Shown here: in pieces, positions 45,525 through 53,713 of the stretch
Layout: every line of letters starts with the position of its first letter
Position numbering within the stretch: the first letter of the stretch is position 1
Origin: SZUA-35 sp964351995
GTDB lineage: Bacteria; Actinomycetota; Acidimicrobiia; Acidimicrobiales; SZUA-35
Assembly (NCBI GenBank): GCA_964351995.1
Contig: CAYGQE010000002.1
Location: forward strand, 1 to 64,000
DNA: 64,000 nucleotides
Direction of reading: 5' to 3'
Position numbers and translations under genes: made by a program
The notes under the pieces: generated by a model
Told to the model about the DNA's origin: nothing
The model's input: the letters and a program-made list of their open reading frames with translations, nothing else
The model's database searches: none

Positions 45525-45902
45525 TCATGGCGCCACGTCGAAGTTTGCTTGCCACACGTTGACGGAGCCTCTGCGTTCGTAGGTGAGCTCACTGGCAAGT
45601 TGCTCGGCGATCATCATGCCGTAGCCCCGAATGCGGGGGTGGGGTTCGAGCTCAGCTGAGACCGACAGGTCCAACGGGGCTCCGAAGTCGCGCAGTTCGA
45701 TCGAGAGTCGGTAGGGCTCAGCTGTGAGATGCAGTGAGAGATTGGTTGCCCCCGAGTGATCGATCACATTGGCAGCGAGTTCGTGGACGCACAGTTCCAC
45801 ACGACCGATCACCGCCGCGCCGAGATGGGCGGCTTGCTCATCGAGCCAGGGTCGAAGCTGTCGAAGCTGGTGGTGATCGGCGAGGATCGTGAGGTCAGAC
45901 AC
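45525..45902 (-). CDS. RsbW-like anti-sigma serine kinase (HATPase)
   Basis: A 125-residue GHKL ATPase of the RsbW/SpoIIAB type. N-box ELCVHELAANVIDHS, G1 LRDFGAP, G2 IRGYGMMIAEQLA are all intact, so it probably binds ATP and phosphorylates the STAS partner. No sigma factor is encoded nearby; the target could be elsewhere. GTG 45902 overlaps the phosphatase stop by 8 bases (GTGTCTGA), so translation is coupled. Confidence 0.75.
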   Translation of the reverse strand: MSDLTILADHHQLRQLRPWLDEQAAHLGAAVIGRVELCVHELAANVIDHSGATNLSLHLTAEPYRLSIELRDFGAPLDLSVSAELEPHPRIRGYGMMIAEQLASELTYERRGSVNVWQANFDVAP

Positions 45903-47055
45903 GATCAGCTCCGTCGCGGTGCCGCAAGAGCACCACGGTTCGATCGTCGCTCTGTGGAACCCCATCGGCGAACGCCGTGACCGCTTGCAGCAGCACCGAG
46001 CCGATGATCGATGCCGGCTTGCCTCGCATGGCTGCGAGAACTCCGTGCAGGCGTTCCTCGCCGAAGGCCCCGCCTGTCGTGGTGGTTTGTTCAACGACGC
46101 CGTCGGACGCGATCAACACCAGGTCGTCATCAGCGAGTTCGGTGACGCTGCTGAGATGCTTGCTGTCGGGGAAGATGCCAAGGGGCGGGGTGAGGGCAGC
46201 CAAGTCAATAGCCCCGGCTTCAGTGGACACAATGCACGGGCTGTGGCCTGCATTGGCCCAATGCAGCTCGTTCGCCCCTCGCCGGTAGTGACCGATGAAC
46301 ATGCTGATGAAGAGGCCGGCCTCTGAGAGGTGGTCGTACATCCATTCGTTCACTTGGGCGAGTTGCTCGCCCGGTGTGATCGCTCCTTGGTCTCGGAATG
46401 CAGCACTGGTTGCGCACACCGCAGTCGTCATCATCACGGCGGCAGACAGGCCCTTGCCAGAGACGTCACCGACGGCGAAGGAGAGGAGATCGCCGTCTTC
46501 GTGGAAGCAGAAGAGATCCCCGCCCGTGTTCTGGGCCTGTTCGTTCTCGAAGAAGATGTCGATCTCATCGAGGTGTGGCCTGCTGCGAGGCAGAGCGAGC
46601 TGTGCGACTTCGGCCGCTTGCTGGGTGTCTCTTGCGTCGAGGGCTGTCTGGATGGCTCGGGTGTGCAGTCTTGCGGTTTCGATCGCCGACAGTGTCGTGC
46701 GCAACACCGCAGACAACAGCTTCCTGTCACCGGTGGAGAACGGACCGTTCGACCGAGTTGCTTGGAGCTCACCCAAGAGTCCGAGCCCATGTGTTGCCGT
46801 GACGGTCGTCGTCTCGGCTGGCTGGTCGGAGGAACGACGGAGTTCGCACCCAACCGTGATGCGGTCCTCGGATGTGACCAACACCAACATGTCGGCCCGA
46901 ACGATCCGAACCGCTCGCTCGAGGATGTCGTTGACCAGCTGTGATTCGTCGAGTGAGCGTGATGTGACGTCGGCGAGGTCGTACATGCCGATGAGGAGAT
47001 CGTTGGCCTCGACCAGCGCCTGCGCCAGCGAGTCGACGTCAGAGGTTGGCCTCAC
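45895..47055 (-). CDS. PP2C/SpoIIE-type serine phosphatase with GAF-like N-terminus
   Basis: A 386-residue protein. A GAF-like sensor occupies about residues 20-170 (VNDILERAVRIVRADMLVLVTSEDRITVGCELRR). The phosphatase domain has NTGGDLF, AVGDVSGKGLSAAVMMT, LIASDGVVEQ and QSDDRTVV, which supply the metal-binding aspartates. It likely reactivates the STAS antagonist by removing serine phosphate, in response to a signal from the sensor. GTG 47055 overlaps the upstream sensor stop by 4 bases. Confidence 0.82.
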   Translation of the reverse strand: MRPTSDVDSLAQALVEANDLLIGMYDLADVTSRSLDESQLVNDILERAVRIVRADMLVLVTSEDRITVGCELRRSSDQPAETTTVTATHGLGLLGELQATRSNGPFSTGDRKLLSAVLRTTLSAIETARLHTRAIQTALDARDTQQAAEVAQLALPRSRPHLDEIDIFFENEQAQNTGGDLFCFHEDGDLLSFAVGDVSGKGLSAAVMMTTAVCATSAAFRDQGAITPGEQLAQVNEWMYDHLSEAGLFISMFIGHYRRGANELHWANAGHSPCIVSTEAGAIDLAALTPPLGIFPDSKHLSSVTELADDDLVLIASDGVVEQTTTTGGAFGEERLHGVLAAMRGKPASIIGSVLLQAVTAFADGVPQSDDRTVVLLRHRDGADRV

Positions 47056-49025
47056 GGTTGCGGAGAATTTGCGGTGTCGAGTTGTGCTGCGAGGTCTGCG
47101 AGCGTGACTTCGGCTCGATGGCAACATCGAGCGAAGTCGGCCACCGGCACCGTCAGATGGCTGGCCTCGTCGGTGGCTGCCGCTGCTTCGAGCAAGATGC
47201 AAGACTCGGCCAGCTCATGAGTGCCCAACATGAGGGCGGTTGACTTCAGCGTGTGAGCGCAGCGGCGAATCGTGCTTCGATCGTCTTCGACGAGGGCCTC
47301 CTCGGCTGTGGCTCGATACTGCGGCACCATCTCCAGAAACGCTCGAACGATCGAACGCACAACGGCAAGATCGCCGAGGTCGTTGATCAGAGCGGAGACT
47401 CTGGACTGGTCATACGACGGCGGTTCGGCGTCGAGTGCCAGGGCACTGTCTGCTTGTGCGTGGTCCGGCGCTTCGTTGTTGGCCGAATCTGGCGATGCCC
47501 TCTGTGTCCATCGGGTGATCATGGTTCCGAGGTCGTTGATCGAGACGGGCTTTGACAGGTAGTCGCTTGCGCCTGCATCGAGACAGCGTTCGCGGTCACC
47601 GGCCATGGCGCTCGCGGTCATGGTGATGATGGGGAGAACACGATCCGGGTCATGCTCGGCTCGCCACCGCCGGGTGGCTTCGAGTCCGTCCATGCCGGGC
47701 ATGTGCCAGTCCATCAAGACGACGTCGAAGGTTTCGTTGGTCAGGGCGTCGAGTGCCGCCGGCCCACTGTCGGCGGTCGATGACGAGTGACCGAGGCGCT
47801 CCAATTGTGACGTGGCAAGAAGCCGGTTGACATCGCTGTCGTCGACCACGAGGACGTGAGCTGTCGCTGGAGGTTTTGTTGGCGCTGCTTCGGGACCCGA
47901 AGAGTGGTCCTCGATCCGTCGGGCATGCCCCAGCACGATGTCGAACCAGACAACCGTGGCACGGTCGCTGGTTTCGCAGCCGAACGATCCATCCATCAGT
48001 TCCACGATCTCTCTGGCGATGGACAGACGAATCTCGGCATCAGACGGTTGCTGGCGGGTCGGTGAAAGGGAGTCGGCAACGCATGCAGCGTTGGCTCCCA
48101 CCGAGTTGCTGATGCGGAATTGCACTCTCGAGTCCTCGACGGGGGCCGCCTCGACCAGCACCACGTCGCCGGTCGCCGAGCCGATGGCGTTCGAAATGAG
48201 GTGATGAATGACCTGCTCGAGTCGAGCGGGATCCCCTTTCACCCGAGCGGGAAGGCCAGGGTCGAGCCTCAGCTCCAGTTCGAGGTCCTTGCTCTTGCAC
48301 ACGGGCTCGAACGCGGTGGTCAGGTTGTTGAGCAACCGACTGGGTGAGAACACGACTGATTCGAGTTCGATCGTGCCGCTGGTGATCTTCGACAGGCCGA
48401 CGATGTCGTCGATGAGGCCCCGAAGGGTCTGCGTCGCCGAGTCGATGGTGGCAACGTGGGTCCCGTGTGTTGGGCCGACGCCGGGGTGATCGGAAATGGC
48501 GTTGGTCGACACCGAGATCGCGGACAGAGCAGCTTGGAGCTGTGTGTGGAGCGTCTCGAGGAGTTCGTTCTGGCGCCCGAGGGCTCTCGCCCTTTGGACG
48601 TCTTGACCCTCCAGCGAATCGGGGAGCGTCTGATGAGCGGGAGTTGCCGTGATGATCAGGCCGTTGACATCGGGGTCGTCGAACCGATTGACGGCGGTGA
48701 GCATGAAGCTGGAGTACTCGCCATCGGGAAACCGCACCCGAATCAGCCCTTGGACGGTGAGACCTGGGTCTTCGAGGATCTCGTGGCGCTTCCGCTTCAA
48801 CCAGACCTGATCGGCAGGGTGGAGGCAGTCGCCGAGCGTTCCTGGTCCCCAGGTGTTGGTGTCGCGACCGAAGAGGCGACCATCAGGGCTGGAGCACCAT
48901 GAGGGTCGAAAGTCGTTTCCGATGATGAAGACCGTTGCTGACACATCAGCCAGGAGCTTGCGAACGACCTCGGGGATCGCCTGGTCCGAGGTCTCTCGCT
49001 GAACGTCGTTGCCATTCGTCTCCAC
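47052..49025 (-). CDS. Hybrid sensor with PAS, degenerate histidine-kinase, REC and HPt domains
   Basis: A 657-residue protein, first gene of the partner-switching operon. PAS-like sensor (about 15-125); a kinase region (about 150-375) with a weak H-box (LLETLHTQLQAALSAIS, His near 159), a recognisable N-box (QVIHHLISNAI), but no D-x-G-x-G box and no G-x-G-x-x-I box; a receiver (about 389-510, VDD, LMDWHMP with the aspartate near 438, LSKPVS); and an HPt with His near 591 (RCAHTLKSTALMLG). Catalysis looks doubtful while the relay domains look intact, so it may act as a scaffold or receive phosphate from another kinase. GTG 49025. Confidence 0.8.
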   Translation of the reverse strand: METNGNDVQRETSDQAIPEVVRKLLADVSATVFIIGNDFRPSWCSSPDGRLFGRDTNTWGPGTLGDCLHPADQVWLKRKRHEILEDPGLTVQGLIRVRFPDGEYSSFMLTAVNRFDDPDVNGLIITATPAHQTLPDSLEGQDVQRARALGRQNELLETLHTQLQAALSAISVSTNAISDHPGVGPTHGTHVATIDSATQTLRGLIDDIVGLSKITSGTIELESVVFSPSRLLNNLTTAFEPVCKSKDLELELRLDPGLPARVKGDPARLEQVIHHLISNAIGSATGDVVLVEAAPVEDSRVQFRISNSVGANAACVADSLSPTRQQPSDAEIRLSIAREIVELMDGSFGCETSDRATVVWFDIVLGHARRIEDHSSGPEAAPTKPPATAHVLVVDDSDVNRLLATSQLERLGHSSSTADSGPAALDALTNETFDVVLMDWHMPGMDGLEATRRWRAEHDPDRVLPIITMTASAMAGDRERCLDAGASDYLSKPVSINDLGTMITRWTQRASPDSANNEAPDHAQADSALALDAEPPSYDQSRVSALINDLGDLAVVRSIVRAFLEMVPQYRATAEEALVEDDRSTIRRCAHTLKSTALMLGTHELAESCILLEAAAATDEASHLTVPVADFARCCHRAEVTLADLAAQLDTANSPQP

Positions 49026-49102
49026 GGTGTCCTCGCAGCCTTGATTGCGGGGAGTATCGGTTGACGGTCCGATCAGTGTGAGGGTGAGGCGGTGGCCAGC
49101 GG

Positions 49103-50251
49103 TCAGCCCTCGAGTTGGCCAGCGAGATGCTGCACGGCATCGATGAACTCATCGACCATGTCGAACACGACTTGGGCCGCCGGCTTCGACACATTCATGT
49201 TGCCCACGATCTGGCCAACGAAGTAGTTGGCGAGTTCGGCGGCGCCCGGGCTGTTGTGCGCGGCGCGGTCGATGCGGCGAATCGCTTCGGCGGTGAGGAC
49301 CGGTTGCATGGGCATCCCGAGCGGCATCGGCGTTTCGGGGTTCTCCCACTCGTCGGTCCACGCCGACTTGAGCTGCCGGGCATGCTTGCCGGTCCGTGAT
49401 CGAGAGCGGATCGTGTCTGACGAGGTGGCGGCGAGGAACTTGTCTTTCACCACCGGCTGCGTCTCTGCTTCCTCAGTGGTCAGCCAAACCGATCCGCACC
49501 ACACGCCAGCGGCGCCCAGCGCCATCGCCGCTGCCATCTGGCGGCCACGGCCGATGCCGCCAGCACCGAGCACCGGTGTGGCCCCGACAGCGTCGACGAT
49601 CTCGGGGATCAGCACCATGGTGCCGATCTCTCCGGTGTGGCCTCCGGCCTCAGAACCCTGGGCGATGATCACATCGACGCCAGCGTTGACATGGCGTTCA
49701 GCGTGTTGGGCCTTGCCAGCGAGTGCACCGATGAGCCGGCCCTCTTCCTTGACCCGGTCGATCATGTGCTGCGGGGGCGGCCCGAGTGCGTTGACGATGA
49801 TGGCGCTCTTGTGGGCCAGTGCGATGTCGAGATTGGGGGCCTGGCTGTCGGCACTGAACGGGGCAGCGTCATTGTCTTTGCCGGCGCCAAGGCCGCGGCC
49901 GCCCGTTCGCTCGTCCTCGGCCAGCGGCGGCACGTCGTAGCGAGCCAGGATGTCGTCGACGTATGCGATGTGAGACGGCGGGATCAGCTGGCGCAACTGG
50001 TCCATGGTGATGCCGCCATCGTCTGACCCGAGGTACTTGGCTGGCACGATCAAGTCGACACCGAACGGCTTGTCGCCGACTTCGGCTTCGATCCACGCGA
50101 GGTCGATCTCGAGCTGCTCGGGGCTGTGGGCCACGGCGCCGAGAACGCCCATGCCGCCAGCTTTGGAAACTGCAGCGATGACGTCGCGGCAGTGGCTGAA
50201 CGCAAGGATCGGGACGTCGATGCCGAACATCTCGGTGATGGCAGTCTTCAT
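49103..50251 (-). CDS. Nitronate monooxygenase (NPD) family FMN protein
   Basis: A 382-residue TIM-barrel flavoprotein of the nitronate monooxygenase/IMPDH-like group. LGAGGIGRGRQMAAAMALGAAGVWCGSVWL is the FMN phosphate loop, IAQGSEAGGHTGEI carries the catalytic histidine. Reaction in other members: oxidation of nitronates, or a related use of FMN such as enoyl reduction. In this operon it could act on a carboxylated acyl intermediate. Start overlaps the upstream MBL stop by 4 bases. Last gene of the six-gene operon. Confidence 0.8.
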   Translation of the reverse strand: MKTAITEMFGIDVPILAFSHCRDVIAAVSKAGGMGVLGAVAHSPEQLEIDLAWIEAEVGDKPFGVDLIVPAKYLGSDDGGITMDQLRQLIPPSHIAYVDDILARYDVPPLAEDERTGGRGLGAGKDNDAAPFSADSQAPNLDIALAHKSAIIVNALGPPPQHMIDRVKEEGRLIGALAGKAQHAERHVNAGVDVIIAQGSEAGGHTGEIGTMVLIPEIVDAVGATPVLGAGGIGRGRQMAAAMALGAAGVWCGSVWLTTEEAETQPVVKDKFLAATSSDTIRSRSRTGKHARQLKSAWTDEWENPETPMPLGMPMQPVLTAEAIRRIDRAAHNSPGAAELANYFVGQIVGNMNVSKPAAQVVFDMVDEFIDAVQHLAGQLEG

Positions 50252-51243
50252 GAGGCGCTCTCTTCTGTGTTTCGGAGAAACTCTGTTGTCTGCAAAATCT
50301 GTGTGTGGTCGAGGTAGCCGAGGTCGAGCAGGGTTGCCGCCGGAGCGTGCTCCGAGATGGCCGCTCTGATGGGTTCCACGTCGGTTGGAATCGAAAAACC
50401 AGGGAGCCAGTTGTCGTGGTGGCCGAGAATGATCTCGGCGGCCCCGAGAGCGGCCGCTTGCTGACCGACGAAATCGGCAAGCGACCCCTGGATGGGTTCA
50501 CCGTCGATGTTGGCCCGGCCGGCGGCGGCGAGAATGGCGGTGTCAGCCTGGAGTTGCTCGATGATCCCTGACCAGTGGCCGCTGGTGTCCTGGTAGAAGA
50601 TCGACCCCTGTGGTGTTTCGATCACGAAGACCAGGGCGCCGCCGTCACCTCGGGGTGAGTGACCGACCATCGACGCAGCGAGGTGCGCTGAGGCTGACGC
50701 ATCGAGTTCGGTGCCGAGGTACTGCATCAGCGTGGCCATGCGAGCCTGCTGCTGTTGCCAGGTGACGCCGAGGTCGCCCAAGCACACCGCATCTGGCGGC
50801 AACATCTCGCCGGAGGCTGCCTCGTCGGGGTCGTGTGGGTCGGGCACCTGAGACCAGACGCAGCTGTGTTGGCTCGGGTAGGCAGTGACTCGCACATCGG
50901 CGCCTCGCCCGTCTTCGAGCGCCAGATCGATCGTCTCGCCGCCGCCGATGGCGATCATGCGGTCCGCAGACACACCCGCTTGCTCCATGATCCGGATGGA
51001 CTCGTAAGAACCGATCAGGGTGGCATTCGTGTTCGCCATGATGCGCTCGGCACCGTAGAGGTGGTCGAAATGGCTGTGGCCGATCAAGATCCAATCGGCG
51101 ACGTCGACATCGTCGGCGGTCTGTCGGGGCATGGGGCCAGCGGCGGTGTCTGGTCGGTCGATGTACGCGTCGAGGAAGATGGTGAGGTCGGGTGTCTGGA
51201 GGCGGAACGTGGCACAGCCGAACCAGTCGAGTGTGGTGACCAT
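50248..51243 (-). CDS. Metallo-beta-lactamase-fold hydrolase
   Basis: A 331-residue MBL-fold protein. Zinc motif GHSHFDHLYG (H-x-H-x-D-H), then GDTSGHWSG-like region FYQDTSGHWSG and GHHDNW near the C-terminus as further ligands. Probably cleaves an ester, thioester or lactone; in this pathway possibly a CoA or lactone intermediate. ATG 51243 overlaps the upstream TetR stop by one base; stop overlaps the NPD start by 4. Confidence 0.75.
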   Translation of the reverse strand: MVTTLDWFGCATFRLQTPDLTIFLDAYIDRPDTAAGPMPRQTADDVDVADWILIGHSHFDHLYGAERIMANTNATLIGSYESIRIMEQAGVSADRMIAIGGGETIDLALEDGRGADVRVTAYPSQHSCVWSQVPDPHDPDEAASGEMLPPDAVCLGDLGVTWQQQQARMATLMQYLGTELDASASAHLAASMVGHSPRGDGGALVFVIETPQGSIFYQDTSGHWSGIIEQLQADTAILAAAGRANIDGEPIQGSLADFVGQQAAALGAAEIILGHHDNWLPGFSIPTDVEPIRAAISEHAPAATLLDLGYLDHTQILQTTEFLRNTEESAS

Positions 51244-51923
51244 CAGCGCTTTGCCTCGAGGCCGAGGAGGATGACATCGACCATGTCGTCAGCTGCCTTC
51301 TTGGGTGACGAACGGAGCGTGGCGATCATCTCGGCGCTGGCGAACCGTCGGCCCAGCCCGGCGATGATCTTCGACACTGCCGCCGTGTCACACCGAGCAA
51401 TGGCGCCTCGCCTGACTGCTTCGTTCAACAACGCCTGGGTCACCGAAGCCAGGTAGGCATTGTGCGCCGAATGCAGTGCCTGGGCCTCTGGAGTTGAATC
51501 GGTGTCGTTGGCAAAGGCCTCGGTGATGCTGGCAACCGCGACCGTCGACGCCTTCAGGTAGGAGCGAATCGCATCGAGGGGTTCCATGTCGGGAACGATG
51601 GCGTCTCTGGCGTCACGACCGATCGCCCAGAGGTTGCGATCGACGACGATGAGGACGAGTTCCTCTCGGCTCTTGGCCACGGTGTAGAGCGTGCGAAGCG
51701 AGCAGTTCAGCGCCGAGGCGATCTCTGCCATCGTCAGATGTTTGAAGCCTCCGGAGAACAGCACCCCGGCATCGCTCAGGATCTCGCGTTGGCGATCAGA
51801 GAGCGCGGCGTAGGTCTCACGTGACATGACCGGCTGGGGCCGTGGTACGCGAGCGATGCGAGCCATCACCTCGTCATTGGGCGCGGGTTCGGCGGCGCTG
51901 GCCGCAGTGTCGAGGACCGTCAT
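51243..51923 (-). CDS. TetR-family transcriptional regulator
   Basis: A 226-residue regulator. The helix-turn-helix is LTMAEIASALNCSLRTLYTVAKSREEL (about residues 60-90); an unusually long N-terminal leader of about 35 residues (ERP... PRPQPVM) precedes it. The C-terminal half is an all-helical ligand-binding domain. Co-transcribed inside the operon it probably represses, since the genes on both sides overlap it. ATG 51923 overlaps the AtuA-like stop by 4 bases. Likely ligand: a pathway acyl-CoA; inferred. Confidence 0.8.
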   Translation of the reverse strand: MTVLDTAASAAEPAPNDEVMARIARVPRPQPVMSRETYAALSDRQREILSDAGVLFSGGFKHLTMAEIASALNCSLRTLYTVAKSREELVLIVVDRNLWAIGRDARDAIVPDMEPLDAIRSYLKASTVAVASITEAFANDTDSTPEAQALHSAHNAYLASVTQALLNEAVRRGAIARCDTAAVSKIIAGLGRRFASAEMIATLRSSPKKAADDMVDVILLGLEAKR

Positions 51924-53713
51924 GGCCGATGCTCCAGTGGCACGAGATCGATCGGGATGTCGACCACACGTGCTCGCAACCATTCGCCGAGGCTCTTGGC
52001 CTGGCCGTCCTGGCGGGTCGAAGCGGCCACTCCCTCTTCGAGCAGATCACGAATCAAGAAGTTGATCGACAGCAGGTTGGGCAACGGGTGGCGGTCGATC
52101 TGCAGCTCGGCGGTCTCTGGCAACAACGAGCGCAGGCGGTCAGTGGTGAGGAAGTCGTTGAGCCAGGCGAAGGCCTCTGGTGTTTTTGTGAACAGCCCGA
52201 GGTTGGCGTGGCCGCCCTTGTCGCCCGAACGAGCGCCGACCACGCGCCCGATGGGCACGGCGATGGTTTCGCCTGCCGGTGGAGAGGGCATCTCGGGCAC
52301 GAGCGACTGCACCGTGACGGTGTCGGTCGGAGCAACAGACTCGACGACGGTGCGAATCGGATCGCCATCCGGAGGCATGACGACAACGTCCTGGGGGACC
52401 AGTGCGGCATCGATACGGGCCGGGCGATACACGCCGTATGGCTTGCCGGGGCCGGGTCCGCCGGCCAGTCCGTAGAACCCTGGGATGTTGGCCAGGGCGA
52501 GTTCGATGACAGCGTTGGAAACGGCCCGGCCCACCTTGCGTTCGTCTGGGTCTTTGATGGACAGCTTCCACGCTGCGCCGGCCTCTTCGTTGCTCGCCGG
52601 GTCGGCCTTGTCGGTGCGGACGATGCGGGTGGTGACGCTCTCGAAGTCTTCGGGGCTGTACGGGCAGGCGGCCCAGAAGCCGGCCTCGACGAGTTCGGCT
52701 TTTGCTTCGATGTCGATACCGGTGAGGGCGATCGACATGTCTTGGCGGAAGCCGCCGAGCTCGTTCATGGCGACCTTGAGTGTGGCCGGGGGAGGGGAAC
52801 CCTTGGTGCCGCTGACGGTGACACGGTCTCGGCCGGTGTCTTCGACGGTGATGGTGTCGAAGTGTGACGTGACGTCGGGGCCGAGGTATTGCGGGCCGCC
52901 GATTTCGTAGAGCAGCTGCGAGGTGACGGTGCCGACCGAGACCATACCGCCGGTGTTGTCGTGCTTACCGACCACGAACGAGCCGTCAGCGGCGACCTCA
53001 GCCCACGGGAAGCCAGGACGGGTGAGGTCGGGGACCTCCTGGAAGAACGAGTAGTTGCCACCGGTGGCTTGGGTGCCGCACTCGATGACGTGACCGGCAA
53101 CCACGGCGCCAGCCAGCTGGTCCCAGTCGTTGCGTTGCCAGCCGTGGTGCCACGCCGCTGGGCCGCACACGACCGCGGCGTCCGTGGCTCGGCCGGTGAT
53201 CACGATGTCGGCACCGCTGTTGAGCGCATCGACGATGCCCCAGCAACCGAGGTAGGCGTTGGCACTGAGATAGTTGGTAGCGTCGCCGAGTTCCTGGCCA
53301 TCGAACGGCTGCAGCTCGCTCAGCAGCGCCGAGTCTGGTTCCTGGAGCCGGCTCAGCAGATTGTCGCCGGCCACATACGCAATGGTGGGGGAGAGACCGA
53401 GCTTGGCTGCCACCTCAGCCACTGCTTCGGCGCAGTGGTCAGGGTCGAGGCCACCGGCGTTGGAGACGACCTTGATCCCGCGGTCGAGGCATGTGCCCAT
53501 CACCTGTTCCATCTGGGTGACGAAGGTGCGGGCGTAGCCGCCACCCGGCCGCTTGGCCTGGGTCCTGGCCAGGATCAGCATCGTCAGCTCGGCAAGCCAG
53601 TCACCGGTGAGGACATCGACCGGACCGTCGTCGACCATCTCTTTCGCTGCGGAGATGCGGTCGCCGTAGAAACCACTGATGTTGGCGATTCTGATGGGCG
53701 CCTTCTCAGTCAT
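51920..53713 (-). CDS. Acyclic terpene utilisation AtuA-family protein
   Basis: A 597-residue AtuA/DUF1446 protein. RIANISGFYGDRISAAKEMVDDGPVDVLTGDWLAELTMLILAR is the N-terminal signature, and GRATDAAVVCGPAAWHHGW a second. In Pseudomonas AtuA is needed for citronellol/geraniol catabolism with geranyl-CoA carboxylase AtuC/AtuF, though its reaction is not settled. Here it lies directly after the carboxylase subunits, reproducing that link. ATG 53713 overlaps the carboxylase stop by 8 bases. C-terminal TKTPEAFAWLNDFLTTDRLR resembles the added domain seen in longer forms. Confidence 0.82.
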   Translation of the reverse strand: MTEKAPIRIANISGFYGDRISAAKEMVDDGPVDVLTGDWLAELTMLILARTQAKRPGGGYARTFVTQMEQVMGTCLDRGIKVVSNAGGLDPDHCAEAVAEVAAKLGLSPTIAYVAGDNLLSRLQEPDSALLSELQPFDGQELGDATNYLSANAYLGCWGIVDALNSGADIVITGRATDAAVVCGPAAWHHGWQRNDWDQLAGAVVAGHVIECGTQATGGNYSFFQEVPDLTRPGFPWAEVAADGSFVVGKHDNTGGMVSVGTVTSQLLYEIGGPQYLGPDVTSHFDTITVEDTGRDRVTVSGTKGSPPPATLKVAMNELGGFRQDMSIALTGIDIEAKAELVEAGFWAACPYSPEDFESVTTRIVRTDKADPASNEEAGAAWKLSIKDPDERKVGRAVSNAVIELALANIPGFYGLAGGPGPGKPYGVYRPARIDAALVPQDVVVMPPDGDPIRTVVESVAPTDTVTVQSLVPEMPSPPAGETIAVPIGRVVGARSGDKGGHANLGLFTKTPEAFAWLNDFLTTDRLRSLLPETAELQIDRHPLPNLLSINFLIRDLLEEGVAASTRQDGQAKSLGEWLRARVVDIPIDLVPLEHRP

